Origin: Phaseolus vulgaris | Taxonomy: Eukaryota > Streptophyta > Magnoliopsida > Fabales > Fabaceae | Assembly: GCF_000499845.2 (NCBI RefSeq) | Contig: NC_023749.2 | Span: forward strand, 7,112,013 to 7,176,012 | Length of the DNA stretch: 64,000 nt | Direction of reading: 5' to 3' | Part shown: piece after piece, positions 11,255 through 22,510 of the stretch | Numbering within the stretch: the first letter of the stretch is position 1 | How the letters are laid out: every line of letters begins with the position of its first letter | Position numbers and translations under genes: made by a program | Notes under the pieces: model-generated | What the model was told of the DNA's origin: nothing | Databases searched by the model: none | The model's input: the letters and a program-made list of their open reading frames with translations, nothing else

Positions 11255-12298
11255 CTATTCAACACATAAGCTGCAGTAGACTGCATCTGCCCAAAAATAC
11301 TTAGGGAGCTTAGATTCATTTAACATGGTTCTAGCTAGTTCCTCTAATGACCTATTTTTCCTTTCAACTACACCATTTTGTTGGGGTGTCCTAGGGGCTG
11401 AAAAGGTATGAGTTATCCCATGCTTCTCACAGAACCTCTCAAATCTAGCATTCTGAAACTCTCCCCCATGATCATTTCGAATTGATTTTATGCAGCAACC
11501 ATTTTCATTTTGCAGAATCTTTGCTAATTTCTTAAAGGCAATGTAAGCATCATGTTTATGTGCAAGAAATAAAGTCCATGTAAATCTAGAATAGTCATCC
11601 ACAACAACTAAAGCATACAAATTTCCAGTCAAGCTAGCAACTCTAGATGGTCCAAATAAGTCCATATGTAACACATTCAATGGATTTTTTGTAGAGACAA
11701 TATCCTTTAACTTGAAAGAGGATTTGATTTGTTTACCTTTCACACAAGCATCACAAAGCCTGTTGTCCTGAAATTTAATGTTAGGTAAACCAGAAACTAA
11801 ATCTTTAGATTTCAGTTTATTCAAGTGATTTGTGTGTATGTGAGCTAACCTCCTGTGCCACAGCCAAGACTCATCACTTCTAGACAGCAAACACTCATTT
11901 GAAGAGTTAGTTTCCATGATATTCAGCAGATATATGTTATTCACTCTCTTACCAGTAAATAGTACTTTACTAGATGAATTACTTAAGATTGTGCAGCCTT
12001 TTGACTCAAAGTTCACCTTGTATCCTTTGTCACAAAGTTGTCTTATGCTGAGAAGACTATGCTTGAGTCCTTCTACATAAAGCACATTCTCAATGGTTGT
12101 TGAGTTCCCTGTTCCAACAGTGCCTCTGCCCAAAATCCTCCCTCGGTTATTATCACCATAGGTTACATGTCCTTCTGCTTTGAGCTTCAAGCTAGTAAAT
12201 TTTGTAAGATCTCCAGTCATATGCCTGGAGCAACCACTATCCAAGTACCATTGATTCTTCTTATTGTTCATCTGCAAAACAGAGTAAAAATGATACAA
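11255..12298 (-). pseudogene. Sirevirus protease and integrase
   Basis: 347 codons. The aspartic protease motif WYLDSGCSRHMTGD stands near the start. The pre-integrase zinc finger is intact as LWHRRLAHIH with the paired CDAC. The integrase core follows: LHMDLFGP, VVVDDYSRFTW, RNDHGGEF and GVVERKNRSLEE, which supply the D, D and E residues. The frame runs into a stop at 11255, just past KYFWADAV. The frame differs from that of gag upstream, either from a mutation or from the separate gag/pol arrangement known in SIRE1-like elements. Confidence 0.9.
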
Positions 12299-12332
12299 AT
12301 GGTACCCTTTTTAGTATAGGGTACAACACAAA

Positions 12333-13580
12333 TTAAAACCTTCTCTTTGGTAGCCATTTTGCTAAGTTCTTAGGAACAAGATGCTTTCTAGCAATGCAAG
12401 ACCTAGATGTATGACCAGATTTCATGCAGTAAAAATAGGTTACATGAGATGCCTTTTTGCCACTGTTAAAAGCTGAAAAACTTGATTTTGCTGGAACAAA
12501 AAAACTTGAAAGCTTTTTGACATTGGTTACATTTCCAGGGGTATAACCAAGACCATTCTTATTGAAAACAGTATTCTGTGAGCCAAGGAGAGACTCAAGG
12601 TTTTCTCTTCCCTTGGTGAAATAGGAAAGGGTTTTCAGCAAATACTCCACTTGTTTTTCTAATTTTTTGCAGTTTTCACAGGTTTTAATAAAGGCATGCA
12701 AGCATGTTAGTTCAAGGTTTACCAAATCTGTTTTGGCTTTATGCAATTCTTCCTTAAGTGTTTTTACTTTAGGTGCAAGCACATTATTTACCTTTTGCAG
12801 CTTATTGCATATTACAGCTAGCCTATTTGCTTCATCATGTGTTTCCTTGAAAGCAGCAAGCAAACGATCATAGTTATCAGAATCCACAGAAAAATCACTT
12901 ACTGAATCAGAGATTGACTCCTCATCCTTCATCATCAAGCACAGATTGTTTTCTTCATTCTCAGTTGAAGAGCTGCTAGTTGAAGATACTTCATTTTCTT
13001 CCCATGAGATGTAAGCTCTTCTTCCCTTGTTCCTTTCAATTCTCTTGCTGGCATATTTGTCCTTTGCTTGATTATCTGGACAATCTGTTTTGATGTGCCC
13101 TATTTTGCCACAGCCAAAGCAAGTATATTTAGAGGAATTTGAATCATTGGGTTTAGGATACCTTTTTTTCTGCTGGTTCCTATCTCTGCTTTTCTTCCTC
13201 AGGAATTTGCTTAATCTTTTTGTAAGAAGACTGATTGTGTCATCATCTTCAACATCTTCTTTTTCCTCCTTGATCTCACTCTGTTCAGTTGCTTTCAGTG
13301 CAAGACCTTTGGGTTTTCTCTCTGTTGTTTCCTGCTCTTTGAGTCTCTTGAGCTCTAGCTCATGCTCCATTAGCTTTCCAAATAGTGCAGCATTTCCCAG
13401 CTTTGACAGATCACGGCTTTCAGATATGGCAGTCACCTTTGGTTGCCAGCTTCTGTCGAGGCACTTCAATATCTTTATGTTGAGTTCCTCTCTGTCAAAT
13501 TCTTTTCCCAAACCAGTGAGGTGATTCACAATATGAGTGAACCTTTTCTGTACATCAGCAATGCTCTCCTCGGGTTGCAT
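12333..13580 (-). pseudogene. Sirevirus gag, middle and C-terminal part
   Basis: This stretch encodes the UBN2/gag region (MQPEESIADVQKRFTHIVNHL, then LNIKILKCLDRSWQPKVTAI), a Lys/Glu-rich segment, and an intact CCHC zinc knuckle CFGCGKIGHIKTDC. An acidic, Ser-rich and coiled-coil section follows. A second knuckle near the end reads YFYCMKSGHTSRSC, so its first Cys is replaced by Tyr. It is separated from the gag start by indels between about 13600 and 13617. Confidence 0.88.
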
Positions 13581-13616
13581 TCTAAACAGTTCATATTCTT
13601 GGATGAGAGAATGTTT

Positions 13617-14009
13617 TCATGACCTCTTCACATCTTCAGTACCCTCATGAGTGACTTCTAAGACTTCCCACATCTCCTTAGCTGACTTACATTGGGATAT
13701 CCTGAAGAACTCATCCATTGTTAATGCAGAGGTTATGATGTTCTTGGCCACAAGATCATGTTGAGCCTTCCCCCTTTCAGTCTCATTCCATTCAGATCTT
13801 GGCTTTACCACATCTTCATCCTTGACAACCTGCATTGGCACATAAGGTCCATGGACCACAGCTTCCCAAATTAATGCATCAATAGATTCCATGAAAATTC
13901 TCATTCTAACTTTCCAAAATGCATAATTCATTCCATTGAACATAGGTGGTCTATTAACAGCAGATCCTTCAGCAAAAAGCACATTAAACTCAGACATTAT
14001 TACAAACAA
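13617..14009 (-). pseudogene. Sirevirus gag, N-terminal part
   Basis: It starts near 13997-14009 with PPMFNGMNYAFWKVRMRIF, the typical start of Copia gag (F-x-G-x-N-Y-x-x-W), and continues through AKEMWEVLEVTHEGTEDVKRS. A TGA at 13617 ends it early. The following bases show small indels that put the rest of gag in another frame. The start is only ~40 bp inside the 5' LTR, so the leader is very short. Confidence 0.88.
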
Positions 14010-14030
14010 ACTTGATTAAAATACAAGTCC

Positions 14031-14047
14031 TAGCTCTTGATACCTAT
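14031..14047 (-). promoter_or_regulatory. Primer binding site of the Sirevirus
   Basis: On the minus strand, right after the 5' LTR, the sequence reads ATAGGTATCAAGAGCTA. It is close to TGGTATCAGAGC, the complement of the 3' end of initiator Met-tRNA used by most plant Copia elements, with small differences. Confidence 0.7.
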
Positions 14048-15647
14048 TGCTGGATTTAATAGTATCAAAGTTCAAGAGGGGGGGTGAATTGACCTTTCAA
14101 AAGCTTCTCGCAGAAACAGTGTTTAACACAGTTTCCAAAAAATAAATTGATTTAAATGGAAATGAACAGATTTATTTTGACATTGTTTGTGTGTTTGAAA
14201 AACTTTTATACGGCAAGGTTAATCACAAGATTATGCAGATGGATTTTTCAGATGCACACACACTGATATAAGAACGAAAAACAGTGAATCACCAAAACAA
14301 CAACCTTCAATTTCAAACAAGTGATTAAGGTTCAATTAATGGCTTGACAGTTTATTGAGTGATTTATTACAATCAACCTGTTCTAATAGCTTTTAACAGA
14401 TTATAAGTGTTCTTATTGAAATCAACCAGTTTTCCATAAATTAAGAACAATATGAACCGTGCCCAGAAAGAACATATTTATTTTTAATTGAACATATTTA
14501 TTTTTTTGCTGTTTTATCAATTATGCAGAAACTTAATTGCAGAGATTGAGAGAGAATGAACACAAGGCATCACTCAACTGAGCTACATCCAGTCTTCACC
14601 TAAACCAAGGTGAAATTCACTAAATCACAATACAAACAAACACAATTCCCACTGTTCTTGAAACCTACAAGAACTTAGGTACTCTTGCTGAAAAAACATA
14701 TTTCAGCTCACACACTCTTCAAGAAAACCTATCAAGAAGAGTGTTCAACCAAACTATTACAAGAAATGAAAAGTGAAACGACTACACCTGATTGAGGATA
14801 CAAAGATCTGCCTTAAACCAGTAGGCAAGATTGCTAGAACAGTAGCAGCACCTCACACCAAGCTTTTGGAACCAAACCAAGAACAAGCACTTTGTGATTT
14901 TCGAAATCTTTGAAGAACAAATGCTAATACTTTGTAAACTCTTAATTCTCTGCTGTAAAACTTGTTTTTACAAATGTATGAACGATGTTTAAACTCAGAA
15001 ACAAGTTTTCATTTTATAGAAAACCAACTTATAACAGAATTTTGAAAAACAGTTAAAGCTGTTATAAAATGAACAGATTGAAAATACAATGAACAGATTT
15101 ATTTTCAAAAAGCAGTTAGAGAATCTGTTAAGAGAGGAGACTTAGTCAACCATTCTGGTGCTGAGATAAAACTGAAAAACGTTTAAGCTAGACATGGCAC
15201 CAGAGACAAAAGGAATCAATTCATTTACAGATGAATAGATTTATTTTTTCAAAACGAAAAGAGAAACAGTTTAACTATTTAAAACTCAGTCGTTTTGAAA
15301 GGTGGAAGACTTAGTCAAAATACATGATGCACAAAATCTAATTTTCACAAGACTTAGCCAAGGCATCAGATTAAAAAAGAATCTGTTTATTTAGAAAAGA
15401 ACAGATTTATTTTTATGCAGTAAACGTGTTTTTTGTAAAACATGTGAAAAACGGTTTAAGAAACCTTATGCTTGTTCTTATCACATGGCCAGTGGTTATG
15501 AGGTGAGTTACTCAGCAAAAAGTCCACTCTTAAACAACCTCTAAGCACTACCTAAGACACACTTAAAGCAAAGTAAAATGCACATGAAAAGCACATATAA
15601 GTCTTCATCAAACACGTGTCTTGAAGGGGCAGCAACCATCTTCAACA
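14048..15647 (-). repeat. 5' LTR of the Sirevirus
   Basis: 1600 bp, TGCTGGA...TTCAACA on the plus strand. It contains a 10-bp segment missing from the other LTR near 14395-14404. Over a central ~1.1 kb it is identical to the other copy by eye. Confidence 0.93.
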
Positions 15648-15652
15648 ACAGG
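15648..15652. repeat. Target site duplication ACAGG, right copy
   Basis: Matches 5732-5736. Confidence 0.9.
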
Positions 15653-17095
15653 TACTCCAATCACTATTACAAAAGGCTTTTAAATGAGCAGAAATGTTGG
15701 AAGAGAAAAATAAACAAGACCCGGAGCTCCTTTAATATATTTGAGAATTCTAATTGTTGCATTATAGTGAGCAATTGCAGGTTTAGCAAGAAATTGAGAA
15801 ATTTGTTGCACATAAAAGGTTATGTCAGGTCGAGTATAAGTGAGATACATAAGTATTCTAATCAATCTTTTATAGGCTTGAACATTTGCATGATTATCAA
15901 TTGGAGTAAGTGCAAGTTTGCAAGCTAAAGGACCTACATTTGTTAACAATTTCAATGCATATTTCATTGGATTCATCACTATCCCTTTCTTACTTCTTAC
16001 TATTTCAAGACCAAGAAAATATCTTAAATCCCCAAGATCCTTAATCTTAAATGTCTGATTTAAGGCTTGTTTGATTTGCTCAATCTCCTTTTTATCATTT
16101 CCTACCAATATTATATCATTCACATACATCAACAATGTTGTAAAAGATCCTTCAGAAGAATTAATTAACAAGGAATTATCATTCATAGATTAAATATATC
16201 CCACAAAAAGCGAAAAGGATGACAGTTTGGCAAACCACTCCTTGTTGGCTTGCGTAATTCCATATAAAGCCTTTTTTAATTAACAAACTTGTCCTGATTG
16301 AATAGAAGTCAATCCAAGAGGAGGAATTATGTATACATTCTTTCAACTCTCCGTGTAAAAAGGCATTTCTTATGCCTAATTTTTTCAATTTCCAATTATA
16401 GATAAAAGCTAGAGAAAGAAGCAACCTTATAGTGGTCATCTTTGCTACCGAAGAGAAAGTATCAAAGTAGTCAATGTCTTCTGTTTGTGTGTATCCCTTT
16501 GCTACTAGCCTTTCTTTATACCTTTTAACTATATTAGCCATATATTTTATTTTGAATATTCATTTTCAACCTATGGTTGTTTTGTCCTTAGGCATAAGAG
16601 CAATTTCCCATGTTTGATTTGACTCCAAAGCGTATATCTCACTTTGTATAGTTTTTCTCCAATAGTCATGTTTCACAACTTCATAGTAAGTGTTTGGCTC
16701 ATCATGTGAAGAAAGAGACATAACAAAAGATGTGATAATATTTTATAAGACAAAACAAAATTCAAAGGATATTTAACTCTTGAAGATCTATTGGAAACAT
16801 TAAGATTACAATATAATCTTTTAGATGCTCAAATGGTCTTTTTATTTTGGTACTCATTTGGATAGGTTGATCTGATTCAGAATTTTATTTTGTGTCACAA
16901 TTTTTGTTGAAGTTTTGGTCTATATGGGAAAAAACTTCTTCTAGAACCTTAATGTCTGATTCACAATTATTATTATTGTTATTTTAAGCATTACCACAAG
17001 GTGCAAGAATAGCTTGATCATGAATGTTAGGACTGTTAGTTTCATTGCTAGTATCTTGAACCTTTTGATATGGAAAGACATATTCATAGAAGACA
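15653..17095 (-). pseudogene. Older Copia element, reverse transcriptase and linker remnants
   Basis: Minus-strand fragments in several frames give RT motifs: NTYYEVVKHDYWRKTIQSEI near 16620-16690, RYKERLVAKGYTQTEDIDYF, LGIRNAFLHGELKE, MYVNDIILVGNDKKEI, KDLGDLRYFLGLEI and LTYTRPDITFYVQQISQF. The RT active site reads YVND rather than YVDD. The integrase C-terminal linker (Asn- and Ser-rich) extends to about 17095. Downstream RNase H continues on the other side of the Sirevirus at 5736. Many stops and frame changes make this an old, dead copy. Confidence 0.85.
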
Positions 17096-17683
17096 AAAAT
17101 GAGTTTGAAAGTGAGATATAAATGAGAAATTGAAAGTGTGAGAAAATGAAAATGTGAAACAAAAATGTTTTAATGTTTTATTTTTAATTTTCTCATTAAA
17201 TAACTTAGTGTGGGCTAAGGTGACAATAAACGTTCACGTCACATTAATGCCACCTAGATCTACGCTAAATGTAATATAAATATTAACTTGCATCTACTTT
17301 GTGTCATCATTCTCATCGCAATATCATTTTTGCAACTTATTTTTTTATTACATCTACTTTGTGTCCCCATTATAGACACTAACTTATTATTATTATTTTA
17401 ATAATTTTTAACTCGCATTCACTTTGTGTCTCATTCTAAACTCAATATTATTTTGTCACTTAATTTTTTTCATTATTGCATCTACTATGTGTCCTCATTC
17501 TAAATGTTAACTTATTATTATTATTTTAATAATTTTTAGTGTGAGTTAAAGATCTCCATTGTGGATTCAAAATTTGACATTTATTTCTGTATCCAACTTT
17601 AGTATACTTCACTCATGCTAGTGGCTTTTTTTTTTATAGCCTCCACTCTTGTTGACAACTAAAATGGATTTTTCTTGTAGTGA
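17096..17683 (-). mobile_element. CACTA-like element fragment
   Basis: The right edge ends TTTTTCTTGTAGTG, whose reverse complement CACTACAAGAAAAA is the hallmark terminus of plant CACTA transposons. The interior has several degenerate copies of a unit like GCATCTACTTTGTGTCCTCATTCTAAA separated by TTATTATTATT runs. The same sequence is present, inverted, at 39969-40056 plus 40794-41195. The left edge abuts Copia coding remains and has no matching terminus, so this copy looks truncated. Confidence 0.6.
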
Positions 17684-20600
17684 ATAACAAATATTCAATA
17701 ACCATTCATGTATCTCATTTAATTTTCTGAATACCTCAGCTCAAGCCCAAAAAATATTTAAGAATACACATTAATTTCACATCACTCAATTCTTATACTC
17801 ACTTATATTCTTATAATTCTCTATACTATTAATGACTTGAACGTTGAGAAATATTTTACATCTATATCTCCATTTACCATCTTTGACAAACTTGACGATA
17901 ATATTTCAAAGTCATAACTCAATATACAAGACAAACCACGTTCTTTCACTTTAGAAGACCAACACTTTTTTTTAATAAGAATAATATATAATAAAAAAAA
18001 TATTACATAAATTAATACATGAGTATATTATATTATATATATTATGCTATATTACTATTATTATAGTTAATATTTATTGTATATTATATTTAAATCTTAT
18101 AGATTTGTACATAAACATGTTATGCAATATTTGAATATCATAATAAATATTTCTTATAATTATATGTAATTTAATATATTATATGATAAGTGTGCATGAT
18201 AAGGTACGGTAACATAATAAGGATTATGAAATTTTTTGTCAATGAACTTAGATATTCTCCTATTGAGATACTCATAGTTAGAGGGCTGATTTTTTTAGTC
18301 TACATATTTCGGGATTTTATTAATATTCATATTTTAATTTTTAAAATAAATAGTTAAAGTATAATAAATTAGTAAATAACAAATTCTTAATAATAATAAT
18401 GTTACTTTTTTTCATATAACTTTATTTTCTATTTTTTATTTACTTTTTTAGTTTCTATCCTTAATCTAAAAAATATATACATCACAATACTTATAACTCC
18501 ACTTGTTCCTACTTATTTTATCTTGTCCATAAAGAATGTAGATTAGGTTACTATTGTTGTAACTCATAACCCAAATGTTGAAACATGCAATAGTCAAAAT
18601 ATATGGAAATTGAAATTGATGACATAGAGAAATGGTTTTACCTAACATTTGTTGGGTTTGCATTTATTGGTGTTAGTGTCACAAATGCATTTATTAGTTA
18701 TATCTCCAACTTACTTTTATAACATTCATTGTTCTAGAAATGCACTAGGCACATTGAGGAGCTATAAGTGAAACAAGGCAAATACATTATCTGAGTATGA
18801 ACAATCTTAATTAGGTAGGAACAAGTGGAAGCTCAAAATAAAACCTAATTTTTATGTTTCCTTGTCGGTTTAGGTTCAATAATTGTGGCTATGAATGTGA
18901 CCACATTGATAATGGCTGACTCCTATCATCAATATTTTCATGGAAGGAGGAGTGTCCACTATCATTGCCATGCTATCATAATTCAATCATGTTTCTCCAC
19001 TTTCTTTTTAATCAACTAGTTGAAATACTTATTTCTTGGGTGAACAAGTTAATTTGTTGGTTTTTAAACTAAAAGTGAAATATATTTAGGTATTTTTTTA
19101 ATTTTATATTTTGGTAAATAATGATATAATGAATAAACTTGAATAAGTTGAACCCTTGATCTAGAAATGACCTATGTGTTTATATAGAATTATCATATTT
19201 AATTGGGTGGGACTTTTGGTCCAATCCCTTCACTTAGCAAGCTTAGTTTACACATACTTTGTCTCTTAAGGTTTAAGTAAGTATTTGGAATTTATTTGTT
19301 AAAATATGATAAGTCATTCATATTTGTTAAAATATGATAAGTAGTTATTATTTTTTGATTTGTTGATCCAACGAAAGAAAAATTTAGACCATTGGATTTA
19401 GGGTATCACTTTTGCCCTAATAATCTCTACACTCCTCATTTCCTCTCTCTAATTTTATTGTGTGTCTCGCGAACACTTTATCATTTACTTACGAGACTAC
19501 TTTATAGCCATTGGATGAAGAATGTGCGATCAAGTGATTGTGATTTGGTAGTCCTCGATTCTCACTCCATCAATTTTAATCTGGGTCGTTCAAAAGGCAT
19601 ATTCCATTGAATTGTTGTGATCATTCTTACCGTGTGGTCCCACCTCCACCACACTTGCCCTTTTCTAATTTTTACGTAGTCAAACTTGAGAATTTATTTG
19701 AGTGATATTTAAAAAAAAAAAATATTTGCTTACAAACTAATTTAATGTAAACATGTACTGAGTTCTTAAGTTTACCTGTTTGAAGAGTTATTTACACTTT
19801 TAAGTTTGTTCTTATGTTATTGGACCGAAAACACAATTATTTTACTCTTTATATAGTATAACATGTCACTTACGTAAAAATTATGTATAACAAGTTATCT
19901 TATATCAAAATATGTTAATATGAGTGAATATATTATAATTCTTTTTATTAACTTTTAATATAATAATATAGAATTTAATTGCATTATTAAGTTCATGAAA
20001 TTTAAAATTTAAGGTTATGATGGTTGGATATTTTTTCATAATTCACGTTGACACACCGACATATATTGTTTTGTCATAGGTGTTGTTATTTATACCAACT
20101 TAACCTTTACAATCATTGTTGTTAATACAATAATGATGATCATATAGAAGACTTAACCTTTTGAAATTAATAACTTTTCTGGATGTAATAATTTATTGTG
20201 TGATAGGTTCACTATAACTTCAGTTATTGCGGAAAGTATATCTTTGTTAATTTTCCCAATAACTTATTGGCTTGAAACAAAATTAACTAAGAAATTAGTT
20301 TTGATATTGAGGTTTAGACTCTTTTACTAAATAATTAGCATTTGAGTAAACTATGAACTTGTTGAAAGAAAGAGTTTTGAATACTATTGAATTGGTTTAT
20401 AAAATTTAATTTTGAATATTTTAATATTTTATCATCAATTGTTTTGTATATTAGAGTAAGTTTTCTTTTTGAAAAATTATAATTTTTTTGTTTATTTTGT
20501 CTAGGTAAATATTAGAATTGTAGTTAATTTATTTATATCCGTATAACTCAAAAATATTTTAAGTCTTCATTATTAAATATTTAAATTGTCTACGTAAATT

Positions 20601-21221
20601 TATAAATGCAAATTTACGTGAGATATTCACAATATTTATTTATACAAATCATTCCAACATGTTTAAGCTCTTCTTCCTTTTTCATTTAAAAAAAAAAGAA
20701 TAATTTTTCTTTATCTCCTTATGTTCTCTTTTTCTTTTTCTTTTTTTCTCTAATTTCTCACGATTTTCTCATCCTTTATTTGAACATATTCTATCTATTA
20801 GAATGTGAGTAATTATAATAATTCCTGAATGATCATAATTTTTTTTTCAAAGTAAATTCAGTTTTTATTCTAAAGTTTTTCTGTCTTGTCTTTCTATAGT
20901 TATATTATTTGAATGTTTTAAAGTTTACATGTTCCATAAACAAGATGAGAAAGTTACTATTTCAACTTATTCAACTTCTGATAAGTGTTTTTGTTGATTA
21001 GGTGATATCTTCTTATATTTATGGAGTTTCTTTTATGTACTTTTAACTTTAATTTTATTTATTATTGCTTGATGGACAAACAATCTTTAGATGAGGGCAA
21101 TTAATCCAAAATTACTTGTTTATTTAAAATTGAGTTGTTGTGATTTAGGTTGTATGAAGATGGTTGTGTATTATTTCTTGAGTATGATTTTAGATTTGTT
21201 AAACTAAGAAGTATTAGATAA

Positions 21222-21248
21222 TTATATATATATATATATATATATATC
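21222..21248. repeat. (AT)n microsatellite
   Basis: About 13 uninterrupted AT dinucleotides. Confidence 0.9.
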
Positions 21249-22349
21249 GAGTCATATTAATAAATGTTATCGTGATAAGAATCTATCAAATTTTTTTGAC
21301 ATAAACAAGTTAAATGTAAAATGTAATCTAGTATAAAAAAGATGTGGGGAAGAAAGTGATTAGCAACAGTGAAAAAAACTAGTAATTAACATTAAAATAT
21401 ATTTTATTAAATAAAATAAATTTTAATGAAGCATGATGAAATTATATTAATAAAATAATACATAATATTATTAAATATTTTTTTGATGTAAAGATAAACA
21501 TATGATTAATATGTTAAAAATAAGACAATATATTATTTTGCCAAAATAGATTTATAATATTATTATACCAGTAATTTAAATGTAATAAAAATATTATAAT
21601 ACCAAAAACATGCTAATCAACATTTAATATTTGTTTATAAATGAATGGCATTTTTTAAAGTGCAATGGATAATAATCCTAAGTAAAATAATGTTTAAAAG
21701 CATTGAACATGGTCAACAAGATTGTGATCTTCAATTGGCTAACTGGCCTTAATCGGGTTTTTCTCTGTCTTTGTGCCACACATCAAGCACTTCAGACAAA
21801 AAAATAGATTAATATTTTAAAAATTCTGAATATATAGATAACAAAAAACCAAAAAGTGAAATAATTAATATTTAATGGAGGTGAATCTGATTACCCCATT
21901 GTAATGACACAATTATCGTAATTTATTGTAAGAAAATAATTTAATTTTGTTAAGTTATGGGAAAAATGCTTAAAAATAAACACTTATTTCACTCAAAATA
22001 ATACCAACCAATATATAGGAATTAAATTTAGCAAATTACATTGATAAAAAATAATAGCAAATTGCAATTTAATTAGATGCCAAAATCCGACACCAGTACA
22101 GCTATTATACAAAAATAAGTGTGGAAAATCAAGATATATTATTATTTATATTAAAGATTCAATAATGACAAAATAAACTCACGAGTCACGAATTTTGGAA
22201 ATTATTTAATAATAATAATTATATGTTTGAATTATTTTACTTTGTTTTATGCAGACATACTGTTACTTCGATAGTCTAAATTAGAAATGTGATTACCAAT
22301 GCCATTCATTTTTTAACGCTATTGATTATTATGTGAATTTGTTTTTTTT

Positions 22350-22510
22350 ATTTTTATCATTTATATATATAATTATGTTTAATATTAAAAATTAAATAAA
22401 AGGTGTTAATTAAATTAAAATAACGTTTGTGTATTTATATTTTATTATTATTTATATAATTATATTTAATATTAAAAATTAAATAAAAAATATTAATTAA
22501 ATTAAATAAT
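22350..22510. repeat. Duplicated AT-rich block
   Basis: The segment ATAATTATGTTTAATATTAA followed by AATTAAATAAAAGGTGTTAATTAAATT recurs about 80 bp later with a few changes (near 22455-22505). It looks like a local tandem duplication. Confidence 0.6.

Larger units (their letters stand above)
5737..15647 (-). mobile_element. Sirevirus-type Ty1/Copia LTR retrotransposon, near full length
   Basis: A 9.9-kb element in minus orientation. Two long terminal repeats (14048-15647 is the 5' LTR; 5737-7326 the 3' LTR) are flanked by the perfect 5-bp target site duplication ACAGG (5732-5736 and 15648-15652). Reading along the minus strand the order is 5' LTR, a primer binding site resembling the initiator-Met tRNA type, gag, protease, integrase, reverse transcriptase, RNase H, an extra third ORF, a polypurine tract and the 3' LTR. 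Protease-integrase-RT order defines Copia. Long LTRs, a zinc-knuckle gag and an extra ORF after pol fit the Sirevirus (SIRE1/Maximus) lineage. Coding parts carry frameshifts and stops, so this copy is not expected to be autonomous. Confidence 0.93.

Noticed and set aside
12299..12335. Possible intron between gag and protease of the Sirevirus (TTTTGCAG before ATGAACAA)
   Set aside because: The acceptor-like sequence is there, but no matching donor with a sensible frame was found. A simple gag/pol frame change explains the break.
13090..13524. 144-codon plus-strand open frame, Ser/Leu-rich
   Set aside because: Antisense shadow of Sirevirus gag (Lys/Glu-rich on the other strand reads as Ser/Phe/Leu).
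19392..19610. 72-codon open frame near 19.5 kb
   Set aside because: No domain or homologous feel, isolated, with average composition for chance frames here.
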